A DNA stretch of 64,000 bases from Liolophura sinensis (Eukaryota > Mollusca > Polyplacophora > Chitonida > Chitonidae): positions 8,466,706-8,530,705 of the forward strand of contig NC_088296.1 in NCBI RefSeq assembly GCF_032854445.1, read 5' to 3'. Numbering within the stretch: position 1 is the stretch's first letter; every line of letters begins with the position of its first letter. The notes under the pieces were generated by a model. That model searched no databases and had not been told where the DNA came from. It saw only the letters and a program-made list of their open reading frames with translations. Below are positions 11,648 to 22,041 of the stretch, piece after piece. The translations under genes and the position numbers were made by a program.

Positions 11648-14600
11648 GTAAGTATACCATGGGCCATTGTTGCTTGTTGAGCTAAAGAATTTGAACCATA
11701 CCATAATGACAGTAATACAAAACCACATAATTCCTTACTAGACAACACGAAAAAAAGATATAAAACAATTATTTCAAGCGAACGTGTCTTTGTCTTGCTG
11801 CATATAAGCGTAGACAACACTACCGCGAAATGAACGGTTCGCATTTTGTTTCGCTGCAGTATAAAACCATTTACCAGACTGGACACTGTACGTAGTTCGA
11901 CCCATTTATACAGGGTAGTCTGAACAAGGTCCACTAACTAGACCTTTCTGCTGATAGGTTTAGTCGTGTGTTGACCTCGAAAACCATGTTGTGGGTTCGT
12001 GTGGTTTCAAATCTGTAATATACACGTACGACAGACACTGTGATTGGGCATAACAGCTTTTTATTCGTCCAGCGCTTCATTTGACGCGTGTCGCGTGTTT
12101 TTTTTTTTTTTTTTTTTCTTTTTTTTGGGGGGGGGGGGGGGGCAGCCGATAAAAAGTGAAAAAAATTGTGTCCCTAACAGCATTAGTGTATTGCTTGTGT
12201 TCGAGTAAAAATGGTTACATCACCCAGTTTTCTGTCGCATGTTTTCGCACGGACTTTTCTGGATTTTTCTGCTCTGACTTACCCAATGAGGTTCGATAGC
12301 TCTCTATAAAGAGAAGCAAATCGTGTACCTCATGAATTAAAAGTGCCTTCTACCTATTTAAATGGGGCCTCCATGGCTCAGTCGGTTAGCGCGCTAGCGC
12401 AGTGTAATGACCCAAGAGCCTCTCACCAATGCGATCGCTGTGAGTTCAAGTCCAGCTCCTGCTGGCTTCCTCTCCGGCCGTATGTGGGAAGGTCTTGCAG
12501 CAACCTGTGGATGGTCGTGGGTTTCCACCCACCATAATGCTGACCGCCATCGTATAAGTGAAATACTCTTGAGTACGGCGTAAAACACCAATCAAATAAA
12601 TAAAATAAATAAACCTATTTAAATAACAATGTCAGCTATGATTATTCATGATTACTGATGTTGGTATTGAAATCAGTTCTATTTTTTTAACTAGATAGAG
12701 AGCACTGCTGTTGTATTCTTTACAAGACTTGCTTCCGTATGTAGAGAGCTGGAGAACCCCATTGTTCCTAGGGCTCCCGTGACAATAAGTGGCCAGTCTC
12801 TAGTGTTATAGGCACTTTACTCAAGACCACTTTTCACAAATATAAAAGTATTTAAACAAGGGAGAGATCTATGATAAGTGTTACATCGTGGTTTGCCTCA
12901 ACCAATCCTGTTCACTTTGTCTGTAAATCGAAATGCCATAGTAAATATGAAAAAAAGAATTAAGAAGTTCCTTAGGTATAAACGGCAACAAATTAAACCA
13001 ATAAATGATTAGATATGTGTAAAGAAGTCTGTATACTTGTATCAGTTAAAATAGGATGTGTCTAAAACACTGAAAATGCACAAGTTATTTTAGTACCGTC
13101 TTCAACGATCCACGTTTCCTTATGGACGCATGCACGGCAGATGTTGTAAAGCGAGTAAAGATATTCTGCATCTACGTCATGACACAAACCAGCGAGCAAC
13201 TTGTTATGGTCATTTTATACGTTTTGTCCAAATATGAGTCAAAGTTATTCAAACATCGGGGCAAACCTTTTTATAATTCGAGCATCAATGGTAAGGCGCA
13301 AGGCTTTAAAACTGACAAAGTTTGCGAGAAATCGTATTGCGAGGAAAGTATGAGAATGGAAACAAACTATATAGTATTTGTATTATAACAAATGTTTCTG
13401 ATTTATTGGACAGAAAAATGTGACCACAATGGTGCGAATTGCCCTGGAAAATCAGAGTGTCAGATGAGGAATATAGGAGATTGGTCAAGAGGTAGAAAAT
13501 CCGAAAAACTGTGTGTTTGTCCCCGGAATGCCTCTCTTTCACCTACAGGGCAATGTACGGGTGAGTCTTAGATGAAAACAAAGGATAATTAAAGACACCA
13601 AAGAGCAGTGATGACAGTGCGATTGCTGGCAAATGGTTAAACGTTACCGGTGAAATTCAGCCTTTAAATTTGTTAATTTACCTCGGTCAGGATTTTATTA
13701 TAACTGTTCATGTTGATACAAAAAGCAGCAATTTACACGCCCATTACACCATCGCCTAAGCAGATTTATGTAAAAACAAGGCAGTCATATTATTTGCACT
13801 TTATTTGACGTCACAGGTCTAGAATTACTGAAAATGCTGTGTTGTCATCTCATTAAACCATCAATCACATGAAAGGCCTTTATCTGGGTAAAGTGATCAT
13901 TGACCGATTAGAAACCTGATGACTTTGAAACCATACTTCAGTTTTGAGAGAATGTGGACTGAATTTCAAGGTTATCCGATGAAGATATTACACAACAGAA
14001 GACAACTTGTCTTCAGTCAAATTTGTGTGTATATCCGTGCACTCCGATTTCCTTCAAGCAAACAATGATCGCAATCGTATAAGTCAAACATTCTTGAATA
14101 TGACGTTACTATGAAACAAATAAATAAATAAATAAATAAATAAATGTTAGTTTGCTTAAAATTCACAGGCTCCATAGTACTGTGGCCGAAGCAGTATTCG
14201 TCAAATCAATATGCACGAAATGTTAATTGCAATATATTAGACCAAACTGGTCTAGAAGTACTCAAAATGCAATACTGGCGTCACATTTAACATACAAACC
14301 GAACTGATCGGCGTAAATTTGCTCCTACCAATAAGGTGTTTTCATCGGGACTTGCGCTCTTGGGGAGTGACAAGCAACATTTCGCAACCTCGACACTTAA
14401 GAGCTCTTTGCATTGCAGCCGCACAACCTCCGCTATCAACTCGTCGTCATGTGACTGAAAACTTAAGTACGACGTTAAACCCTAAGGACTCACTCACTCC
14501 ACCATCAACAACTGACCCAGCAGTAGCGATCGGTGTTGCGGTTGTAGTGGTTTTGATTGGATGTGTCGTGGCACTAGTTACGGTTGTTGTTGTTCTAAGG

Positions 14601-16119
14601 TAAGTAGTTCCTGTTTTTACATAATGGCATGTTATAATAACACATTAAGCGTCTGTTACTTACTTCATTCCTGTTTAACTTAATGGTAAGCTTTTTATTA
14701 AGGGTGGAGGAAGCCAGAATACCACAAAAGAACCACAGACCTTTTGCAACATTCCTGACAAACTTCATGATATTTGTCATGGTACATACGGAAGTCAGAT
14801 GGTCTTTATAGAGGATAAGTAATTCAGTATGTGTAATATCTAACCTTTTTTGCCAGTCACATCACTGCACTGTGGTAAATCTATTTCTGTTCGAACCATG
14901 GTAATAGTCAGATTAACCTATAACTCGAGTGAATTGATAAGAGGCTGACTTTGCTAGTCTCCGCTTTGGTTTTACCTTCTGTGCTGTAAGTCTGTTATCG
15001 TTTACATTTCATTCTTGTAGTTACATGAAAATAGTAAATATATCTGACCTCCAGCACAGAAAAATAATGTGTCACATATTATGATAATGTTTTCATTTAG
15101 ACGTATTTTGTGTCCACTTCCGACCAAATTTAAGAATGTTGCATACATGCTACCTGCATACCATAGCTACCTTTACATGTAACAAAGCAAAGGTGCTGTT
15201 TTTGTGCAAAATGGAAACACTTAGTCATAGTTTACAAATTTAAGGTAATATCAGCGTGCATGGAAGCTGTAGTGTTGAGGTGAGGGACAAGTCTGTGAAA
15301 TCCGTATCAGGAAAAACATACCCGCATTATAACGTTTTCGACGTGAAACAGATGCCATGTCGGGTAGATGATAGCAGACGGTCTATTCCTCTCGGATACT
15401 GTTCAGATTCCGCCACGTATATGCAGTAAGTCTTTTATACAGGCATGTATAATAAACCTGGTCAGCATCGTAAGAGACTGAGTTAACCGCTCATGCTGGT
15501 TTTCTTTCCAGGCCCACGTGGAAAGGTCTGCCAGCAATTTTGTTTTCTCTAGGGTTCTGTCTTTCGTCCCACATAATGCCAGCCGCCGTCATATAAGTGA
15601 AGTATTCTTTGGTATGGCGTAGAACACGATTCACCTAATTAAATAAAAGAATAAAGAAATAAAATAAAAAAATGTTCAATCAAGCAAAATATAAATGTGC
15701 AAAATAATGCTGAGAAGTGACATAGCCATGGCTTAATTATGTATTACAGAAGACGCACGGGTTCAAAAGCTGACACCAAACGAATCGATGCTGAGTCACA
15801 AACTGGAAGAATCTACGCCAACGTTGCAGAAAATGGCGGTCGCTCGATAGCACATAATTCTGACGTAAACATGGAACAGCAACAACAACAATGCGGGGCA
15901 ATGGATTCTACAGTAGTACCAGATTTGTTAGGACGTAGTGCGCATGTTCAACCCGTCCGGAATTTTGTTAGAGAAACTAGCTATGCCGCCTACGAGGAAA
16001 TCGACCTGCCACCTGATGATGTAATGATGTACGACAGACAACATAGTTATAGCTTAACGGGAAGATTTGGATCGATAGACGGATGTGACACCCATGAATA
16101 CAATGAACTGTATTCATGA
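11492..16119 (+). CDS. Gene B: EGF-like single-pass receptor (5' incomplete)
   Basis: Four exons join in frame: 11492-11647, 13414-13560, 14419-14599 and 15750-16119. Intron phases are 1, 1 and 2, and an incoming phase 1 intron is expected. The product has a Cys-rich EGF-like module, a second EGF-like module with six cysteines, a Ser/Thr/Pro-rich stalk, one transmembrane helix and a 123-residue cytoplasmic tail with several tyrosines. Topology implies a type I plasma-membrane receptor. Ligand and pathway are unknown. The first (signal peptide) exon was not found. It is the sister of gene C, sharing exon lengths and phases. No known gene name can be assigned. Its EGF exon is intact, whereas the mirror copy at 21886-22041 is broken. 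Confidence 0.82.
12095..12145 (+). repeat. Poly-T / poly-G tract
   Basis: About 23 T, then C and more T, followed by about 17 G. The mirror sequence in the right arm has neither tract. It is probably slippage-prone in both replication and sequencing. Confidence 0.9.
12362..12612 (+). mobile_element. Full-length family 1 SINE with 12-bp target duplication
   Basis: The head TGGCTCAGTCGG matches an RNA polymerase III A box, and GAGTTCAAGTCC resembles a B box. The tail TTGAGTACGGCGTAAAACAC ends in AAATAAAT repeats. The direct repeat ACCTATTTAAAT flanks it on both sides. The mirror site near 21085 in the right arm is empty, so it inserted after the inverted duplication formed. It lies in the intron between the two EGF exons of gene B. 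Confidence 0.95.
13414..13560 (+). CDS. Gene B exon: second EGF-like module
   Basis: Acceptor TTATTGGACAG, donor GTGAGT, 147 nt, phase 1 at both ends. Six cysteines are spaced C-x6-C-x5-C-x17-C-x-C-x11-C, exactly the spacing of gene C exon 3 (31192-31046), which is also 147 nt. Both end in TGQC. The inverted duplication stops before this exon, so the match to gene C reflects gene homology rather than the arm duplication. Confidence 0.9.
13561..14418 (+). other. Intron with dispersed repeat pieces
   Basis: 13670-13870 and 14160-14290 resemble each other and parts of segment copies A-C (landmarks: TGTTCATG...ACACG, a CTGGTCTAGAA-type stretch and ACTCAAAATG). A family 1 SINE tail with an AAATAAATAAAT run lies at 14070-14145. 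No exon was recognised between the EGF exon and the TM exon. Confidence 0.55.
14419..14599 (+). CDS. Gene B exon: stalk plus transmembrane helix
   Basis: Acceptor CTTTGCATTGCAG, donor GTAAGT, 181 nt, phase 1 to phase 2. About 33 residues rich in Ser, Thr and Pro are followed by a strongly hydrophobic run with residues AIGVAVVVVLIGCVVALVTV. Genes C and E have stalk and TM on separate exons. The stalk segment around 14455-14505 (GTACGACGTTAAACCCTAAG, then ACTCACTCACT) matches the 3' end of the family 2 dispersed repeat seen at 38187-38235, so part of this stalk appears to be an exonised repeat. Confidence 0.82.
14600..15749 (+). other. Intron of gene B before the tail exon
   Basis: Contains pieces of the dispersed repeat also seen in copies A-C (about 14935-15030 and 15430-15490) and a SINE 3' half (15490-15655). 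Otherwise AT-rich with no recognised feature. Confidence 0.5.
15490..15655 (+). mobile_element. Family 1 SINE, 5' truncated
   Basis: Begins in the middle of the element (GCCCACGTGGAAAGGTCTGC) and continues through CCGTCATATAAGTGAAGTAT and TATGGCGTAGAACACGATTC to an AAATAAA tail. Confidence 0.8.
15750..16119 (+). CDS. Gene B exon: cytoplasmic tail
   Basis: Acceptor TATGTATTACAG, 370 nt, phase 2 in, ends at TGA (16117-16119). It begins with a basic stop-transfer cluster (RRRTGSK), has a short Gln run, and tyrosines in RIYANV, TSYAAYEEIDLPPDD and THEYNELYS. YxxL and YxxN patterns could bind adaptor proteins, but this is inference. The tail shows no clear similarity to those of genes C and E apart from the basic start and the phase. 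Confidence 0.85.
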
Positions 16120-16655
16120 CAGAATCGGAAAGCCGTCAATTGGAAGCAAAATGGGCAGGAGACTGCCTGAGGCGAAGGGTCTCAAACGTGTGAGTGGGTA
16201 TACCCCAGCTGGTCCAAATCCGAATGAACCAGACAGCTGCTGGTCATGACCCCCATCGCCTTCGCAAATGATTTAAATACTATGCATTTCCATGCCTATT
16301 ATAAGGTCACGTGATAACTACAATTTAAAAAAAATGACCTGTGTTGATTTCATTTTGAATACATTTTTTTTAAATCCCAGATTTCAGTCACCATTTCGAA
16401 CAATTGTATGGGCATTGAATCGCATAATGCACTGTTAAACCATCCATGCGTGACCACTTCTTTCAGTCGGTTATAGAGTTACTGTCTTTACTGACGAATT
16501 GTAGACTCGAGCGCTATTAGACATATTGTTATAAAGCATTCTAGAAATGCTCTCAGGTCGCCAAATACAGAGAAAAAAATTGACAAACTGAAGTTTTGGT
16601 GCAAGAGTGTTGATTAACAAGGGACTGTATAAAAAAAATTACAACGGCACAAGTC
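16120..16655 (+). other. 3' side of gene B
   Basis: Probable 3' untranslated and downstream region. I could not identify a clear cleavage site. AT-rich with nothing else recognised. Confidence 0.4.
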
Positions 16656-16659
16656 TTAA

Positions 16660-16935
16660 GTCGCCAAGGAGTGAACTGTTGCCTAGTGATAGGGACGTTG
16701 GCCATTCAATAACGAGAACGCATTAGTTATGGATTCAAACCCGGCCTACATTGCTTGTGGGGTGGAGGTGACTATAACCAGTCCATGATGATCGTGTGGC
16801 CGTTTGCTCCGTGTAGCTTGTCAGTATGGTGCATAGCGGTGAGTCCGAGATGTACGGAGATGTTCATCAGTAACTTGCCAAAGGTCGGTGGTTTGTGTAT
16901 GGCGTTACGCTACAGTCGAATGCATAAGGATATTT
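16660..16935 (+). mobile_element. tRNA-like SINE candidate (family 4)
   Basis: GTTGCCTAGTGATAGGGACG and, downstream, GATTCAAACCCGGCC resemble A and B boxes. The 3' part (AACTTGCCAAAGGTCGGTGG, then GGCGTTACGCTAC) recurs in diverged form at 18140-18240, which supports a dispersed family. Confidence 0.5.
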
Positions 16936-17651
16936 AGTCAGATAAAGTGATGTGTATAAAAACAAAAACAAAACCAAAAGAAAACATAGCGTCGTTAGGG
17001 ATGTAACTGATGTATCTTTCCACCGTGAAAAATAAATTGTGATGAGCTGAAAGATCGGGATATGTACTACATTTTGGTGGAAGCGAAGTGAACGCCTTTT
17101 GCCACCAAAAATGCATACGAGAACGAAGCCCTGTTCACGGATACAATGGACTCATGTGGCACATACATGTCCATGGAGTTGGAAGGCAAGCATCAAAAAA
17201 AATCGTCATGCAAAGAGAAACGCTTTCACAACACATTCACAAATGTCATCATATTTCCTATTTTTCCGCAAAAGCCAAGCAACGTAATTACTTCTATGCA
17301 CGCCATCCGCATCTGCGTAAGATTTGTTCTCCAAGATCAACGGTTGATGAATTACCTGACGCTGCCTGGGAAGACACTAAGGAATGCAGCATGATTGACA
17401 GCTGAAGAATTAGAGCCCTGACACTGTGGAGATTTTAGGCGAGGGTGCTGCCTCTTCTTCCGGTAGCAACCTTCGTCACAGGCATGTGTTGTTCAGAAAT
17501 ATTTTGTTGTTGTTGTTTTACTGCAATTACACACCAAATTTTCACTTGTACTTCATCTCCGTCAGCCTTCTGTCTTTTATTTGAGGCAGTCCTTCTCTTA
17601 ATGTGACGATTAATCAAATTAACTTGATAACTTTGGTCGGTGCGTCCAATA
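16936..17651. other. Spacer sequence without a supported gene
   Basis: Three overlapping open frames of 60-105 codons lie at 17088-17405 on plus. They lack splice signals, repeat support or family similarity that I can recognise. The rest is unremarkable. Confidence 0.4.
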
Positions 17652-17850
17652 TGTTTATTTATTTAGTTGATTGGTGTTTCACGCCGTACTCAAGAATATT
17701 CCGCTTATATGACAGCGGCAAACATTATGGTGGGAAACCCGCGACCGTCCGCAAGTTGCTGCAACGTCCCGCACGTGCGACAGAAAAGGAAGCCAGCAAA
17801 AACGGGAATGGGACTCACGTTGGTGAGAGCCTCCTTTTAGTATTATGGCC
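17652..17850 (-). mobile_element. Family 1 SINE, minus strand, 5' truncated
   Basis: TTTATTTATTTAGTTGATTG, then TTTCACGCCGTACTCAAGAA, then CTTATATGACAGCGGC is the reverse complement of the SINE tail. The core reads on to GACTCACGTTGGTGAGAGCC, near the B-box side. Confidence 0.85.
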
Positions 17851-18139
17851 ACTACATTGTACTGAACGATGTGCATCAAATCTTAACTTACCCATGCATG
17901 CGAATTACACAAAATATATGTGGATACCTTGACAAAAATTATACATACACATATGCTTACACCCAAACACAAAAAGCATAGGTGTATGTTTTATTGATAT
18001 GATTCGTGCTTTACAACGCACGCAAGAATATTTCCTTTGTACAACTTCCGGCACTATGGGAGGAGAGAAAAGAAATCTACGAAGCCCATGTGGCCAGTTG
18101 CAAAGGTCACTAGTCTCTCATTAATGTTTACGTATCTTT

Positions 18140-18240
18140 ACGTCGGGTGATTGAAGGTGTGTCAGTGACTTGCTGAAGGTCGGTCGTTTACGCCGTACAC
18201 ATCCCAGTTTCCACCACTCATACAACTAATCACCATAGAA
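18140..18240 (+). mobile_element. Family 4 SINE fragment
   Basis: GTGACTTGCTGAAGGTCGGT and TTTACGCCGTACAC are related to the 3' part of the element at 16660-16935. Confidence 0.4.
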
Positions 18241-18889
18241 TATGCTAAACTTTCTATGACACATATTGCCACTGGTGTTCTCGAGGGATGTCTTTTAAGG
18301 TATCTGCTGGACGAGATTAGCTGAAAAAAACGTAACGCGCAATTTCTTTACGGGAAAAAACGGTTTCTTTTATTCTCGTCTGACGTATCTTCGAATCAAC
18401 GTTACTAAAATACGTGGCTCTTGAACATTAGTGGCCGTACGCGTCTTTCAAACTTGACAACTCAGTATTTAAAATTTATTCCAGCCCCTTTCTTTTAATA
18501 AATCCATAGTATGTAATACAGTTAATAACCTGAAGGCCAACGAATGTTGACGCAGGAAAATTTATTGCCCTAGGGTAAGAGGTCAGCGAGCAAGTGACAT
18601 TTTGTTCAACTACATGTAAATGAGTCCTGTGTTTTCAGAAGGGCACTTCAGACGGGACAAGGAAGAAAGGCCCATATCTTTGAAGAAATAGCTTTAGAAT
18701 CACATCAGCTGCGTTTATACAATTAAAATGATATTAAAGTGGATAAGCCTGAGGTGAAAAACAAATTGAAAGGTGTATAAGCTTCACGTGAAAACAAATG
18801 GAGTTTCCTTGTTCATATACATGTCAAAATGACCCACAATGTTTCCTTTAAGTACATGGATTCTTGCATTTAGAGCCACACCTCAGAAG

Positions 18890-19050
18890 GAACACTCGGG
18901 CCGTACGTGGGAAGATCTGCCAGCAAACTTCGGATGGTCGTGAGTTTCCCCAGAGCTCTGCCCGGTTTCCTCCCAACATAATGCTGGCCGCTGTCGTATA
19001 AGTGAAATATTCTTGAGTATGGCGCAGAACACCAATCAAATGAAAAATTA
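18890..19050 (+). mobile_element. Family 1 SINE, 5' truncated
   Basis: Starts at CGTACGTGGGAAGATCTGCC, then CTTCGGATGGTCGTGAGTTT, then CTTGAGTATGGCGCAGAACA, ending in a short A-rich tail. Confidence 0.85.
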
Positions 19051-20488
19051 AATTAGAAGGAACAAGGACGAACAAATTATAATTACATGTCGTTCTTTTG
19101 TTTGATAAATAAAATATAATAAATATTAGTTTATTGAAATAATACTAAAGTAAATGTGGGAAATGTATTTTAACGTACGTGTGTTTACTGAATTGGTATC
19201 GAATCCATCTCTTTAGCCTAACATCTTGTATGTTTAGCAGGGTAAGTGCACATGTAATATTCTGCAGGCAACAATGATATACATGAGTTAATACTTTGGC
19301 GTTATGGTTACACATGCAGGTCATTGGGTCCAAGACTGAAGTGAAGTATGAAGGGTCACTGATTGGGTCATACGACAATACAGTCATTTTAGGTTGTTGA
19401 TGCACTATAGATTTCTGCTCTACTAGTTTGCACCTAGTTAAAAATGTATCAGAATTGTATCTGTGATTGTACTCACAACTTTTCCCCAGTGTTATTTCCT
19501 ACGCCACTGGAGGTTACCAGAATACTTTGACATCACTTCCAGCAACCATAGCTCAAAAAATTGTGGTCACGCTAGATTGATTTCTTGGTGGGTTGTAGAG
19601 AAAAGTTCAAAAATGTCGACAAAATATCTGGTCACGTCACTAGTAAACCTGCAAAGAAACATAACTCGTAATGAATATTAAATTATGCCACAGAAACTGA
19701 ATGTAGATATTAAAACTGATTAAAACTTATTCGACAATTATCCGATAATTTTCTACTCGATAATGCCCGAGGAACAACTTTGGATTTATAGAATGTCACT
19801 ACGTTTACTGTCGGAATCGTTAGGTCACACGGATCAATACCTGGAAGTACTGTTGACGTCACAATGAAGGTTACGTCACGATGTCACTAAATATATGCTT
19901 CACAGTAACAGCACGAACAAATCAAAGCTTAGCCGACTGACAATTTTGTCTGACCCGTTCCACAAAGAAAATATTTAGGTATGGGCAAAAGCTTTTCGTC
20001 TTACATTTTTAAAGTTGATCCAAAGTCCACAACCAGCCCCGGAGGTGACTAAGTTGACTTGCTGTTGCGTGTCCCATTCTTAAACTTGACTTATAGATTC
20101 TAAAAAAATAATATGAATAAATCCCCTTCGTACAACACACAAAGGTGTTTTCAAAGCCCATAATCCAAGAAAGCCCATGTGCTGTTGTTTCGCTTCTGCC
20201 ATTGGCCGTGCGAGTTATTGTCGTTTGTTAACAAACTGTGTGAAAAATGAGCCTGAAGGAGAAATTATCGCCTTTTATGTTGTGTATACATAGTAATTTA
20301 ATATGTTTATGTTTTGGATATAAACAATATTAAATGTTTAATAAAGCTGATTTTGTTTAAGCTTTGTTAAACAAAATCTGCTGGTTTTGGTTACTTTTTT
20401 GTGTCGCTAAACTGTCGTGTATTTCGAACAAGCCATCTCTTTATAATACAGACAGTTTGGGTCGTAACACTATGTTAGCTTCCTGCAG
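19051..20488. other. Central spacer of the inverted duplication
   Basis: About 1.4 kb with no supported gene. It is AT-rich with scattered CGTCAC stretches near 19840-19900 (for example GTTACGTCACGATGTCAC). Confidence 0.4.
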
Positions 20489-20606
20489 GTTTGAAATGGA
20501 AAAAGTGCGGGAAAACTCGTTGTGGCTATGGAATGGCTTGTATAGCTGGACGCTTGTGTGACTGCCTGGAGGGATTCTCTACCGGGGTGCATGCATGCAT
20601 CAGGAA
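20489..20606 (+). pseudogene. Orphan EGF-like exon, truncated at the duplication breakpoint
   Basis: After acceptor TTCCTGCAG the phase 1 frame reads KWKKCGKTRCGYGMAC, then GRLCDCLEGFSTG, then HACIRKC: seven cysteines and a CxCxxGF turn typical of an EGF module. No good GT donor follows. The nearest is the weak GTGGAT at about 20607, and the open frame ends soon after at TAA. The inverted duplication begins within its last bases, and only that end has a counterpart at 13110-13130. The exon is therefore probably cut off from its partners. Its strand is opposite to genes C and D, which flank it. Confidence 0.5.
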
Positions 20607-21885
20607 ATGTGGATCGTTGAAGACGGCACTAAAATAACTTTCTAATTTTCAGTATTTTCGACACACCATGTTTTACTGATGCAAGTATAAAGACTTTTTT
20701 ACACATATTTAATCATTTACTGGTTTAATTTGTTGCCGTTTAAACAGAAATCACATCTTAAGAGCTTTTTTCACATTTACTCTAGCGTCTCGATTTACAG
20801 ATATAGTGAATATGATTGGCTGAGGCAAACCATCATGTCACACTTATCATTGATCTCTCCTTTGTGTGAACACTTTTATATTTGTGAATGAAAAAAGTGG
20901 TTTTATGTAATTTTTTTCTAAGACTACAGATTGGCCACTTATTGTCACGAAGGACCCGAGAACAAAGGGTTTCTCCAGCCATCTACAAAGGGAAGCAAAT
21001 TTTGTAACAAATATAACAGCAGTGTCCTCTACCACAAATTTCAATACCAACACCAGTAATCATGAATAATCATAGCTGACATTGTTATTTAAAGCGGTAG
21101 AGGGCACCATTGTTCCATGACGTACAAGACTTGTCTTTCTTTGCAGATTGCTGCTGAACCTCCTTAGGCAGGTCAGCGCATGATTTCCTTGCGAAATCAT
21201 AAGACAAAAAATCAGGTGATGTAGTCATTTATCGTGGAACACAGGAAATACACTTATGCTGTTAGGGACACCATCGTTTTTCTTTATGTCGGCTGAAAAG
21301 GGAACCAAAAATTAAGTTTGAGCAACAAATTGTTTGTGGTGTGCATCAGCCATTGTCTCAATACCAGATGTCATCCCTTTGTCTCCTCGGGGTTTATTCT
21401 GACATGTATTGTGATTAAGTTGGGTCCAGGTCAAACCCGTATAACAAGTTACACGTGTCCAGTGAAGTGCTTGACCACAAACAGCTGCTATGACCAATTG
21501 CAGTGTCCTTTGCACGTGTATATCACAGACTTGAAATCACCCGAACATAGAACATTGATCTCAAGGTCAACACGTGACTAAACGTACGAGTTGAAATATT
21601 TGTTTGGTTGACACTGTTCAGACTAACCTGTTTAAATGAGTCAAACTATGTACCGTGCCCAATCTAGTGAAGGTCGTTATACTGCAGCAAAACAAAGTAA
21701 AAACCGTTCACACTGCTGTGGTGTTCTCTACGCTTATATGCAGCAAGACAAAAACATGTTCGCTTGAAATAACTTTTTATTTTTGTATTGAGTAGTAAGG
21801 AATTATATGGTTTTGTATCTCTGTCATTATGGCACGGTTTAAAATCTTTAGCCCAACAAGCAACACTGGCCCAATGTATACTTAT

Positions 21886-22041
21886 GTCAGCAATAATACA
21901 CGGGTGGTATGGATCCATTGACACGTGTGCGTTTAGCATAGCCCGAGTCACATCTGCATTTAAAACATCTTCCTCGACACCGTCTGGGATGGCATGATGG
22001 ACAGTACCCACGCTCTCCACGGCACATGTCAGGAGCTAGCG
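21886..22041 (-). pseudogene. Gene D EGF-like exon, stop and lost donor
   Basis: Mirror of gene B exon 11492-11647. It keeps the 156 nt length, the acceptor ACTCTTTTAG and most cysteines (CHPRRC, CFKCRCDSGY). The last codons are TAT TGC TGA, with a stop at 21889-21887 where gene B has TTA. The splice donor GTAAGT of gene B reads ATAAGT here. No downstream exons of gene D exist in the spacer. The remnant could make at most a short secreted peptide, and it is most likely dead. Confidence 0.8.

Larger units (their letters stand above)
1..13130 (+). repeat. Left arm of large inverted duplication
   Basis: This stretch matches the reverse complement of 20590-28680 in colinear order. Matching blocks include 1-60 with 28680-28600, the TM exon 5103-5203 with 27335-27236, the tail exon 6123-6453 with 26437-26089, the EGF exon 11492-11647 with 22041-21886, and 13080-13130 with about 20630-20590. 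Identity by eye is diverged but obvious, with many indels. The left arm is longer because it carries an extra segment (1545-4640), an 81-bp tandem expansion (10030-11075) and a SINE (12362-12612). It reaches the window edge, so its outer end is not seen. Confidence 0.88.

Noticed and set aside
17088-17405. 105-codon frame beginning NAFCHQKCIRERSP
   Set aside because: Three overlapping frames are open over the same bases, no ATG-centred gene structure is visible, and no family is recognisable.
21318-21581. Plus-strand Cys-rich frame resembling an EGF module (CVVCISHCLNTRC)
   Set aside because: It aligns with intron sequence of the left arm (about 11950-12330) that is not coding, and it lies on the strand opposite to gene D. 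Chance cysteines are likely.
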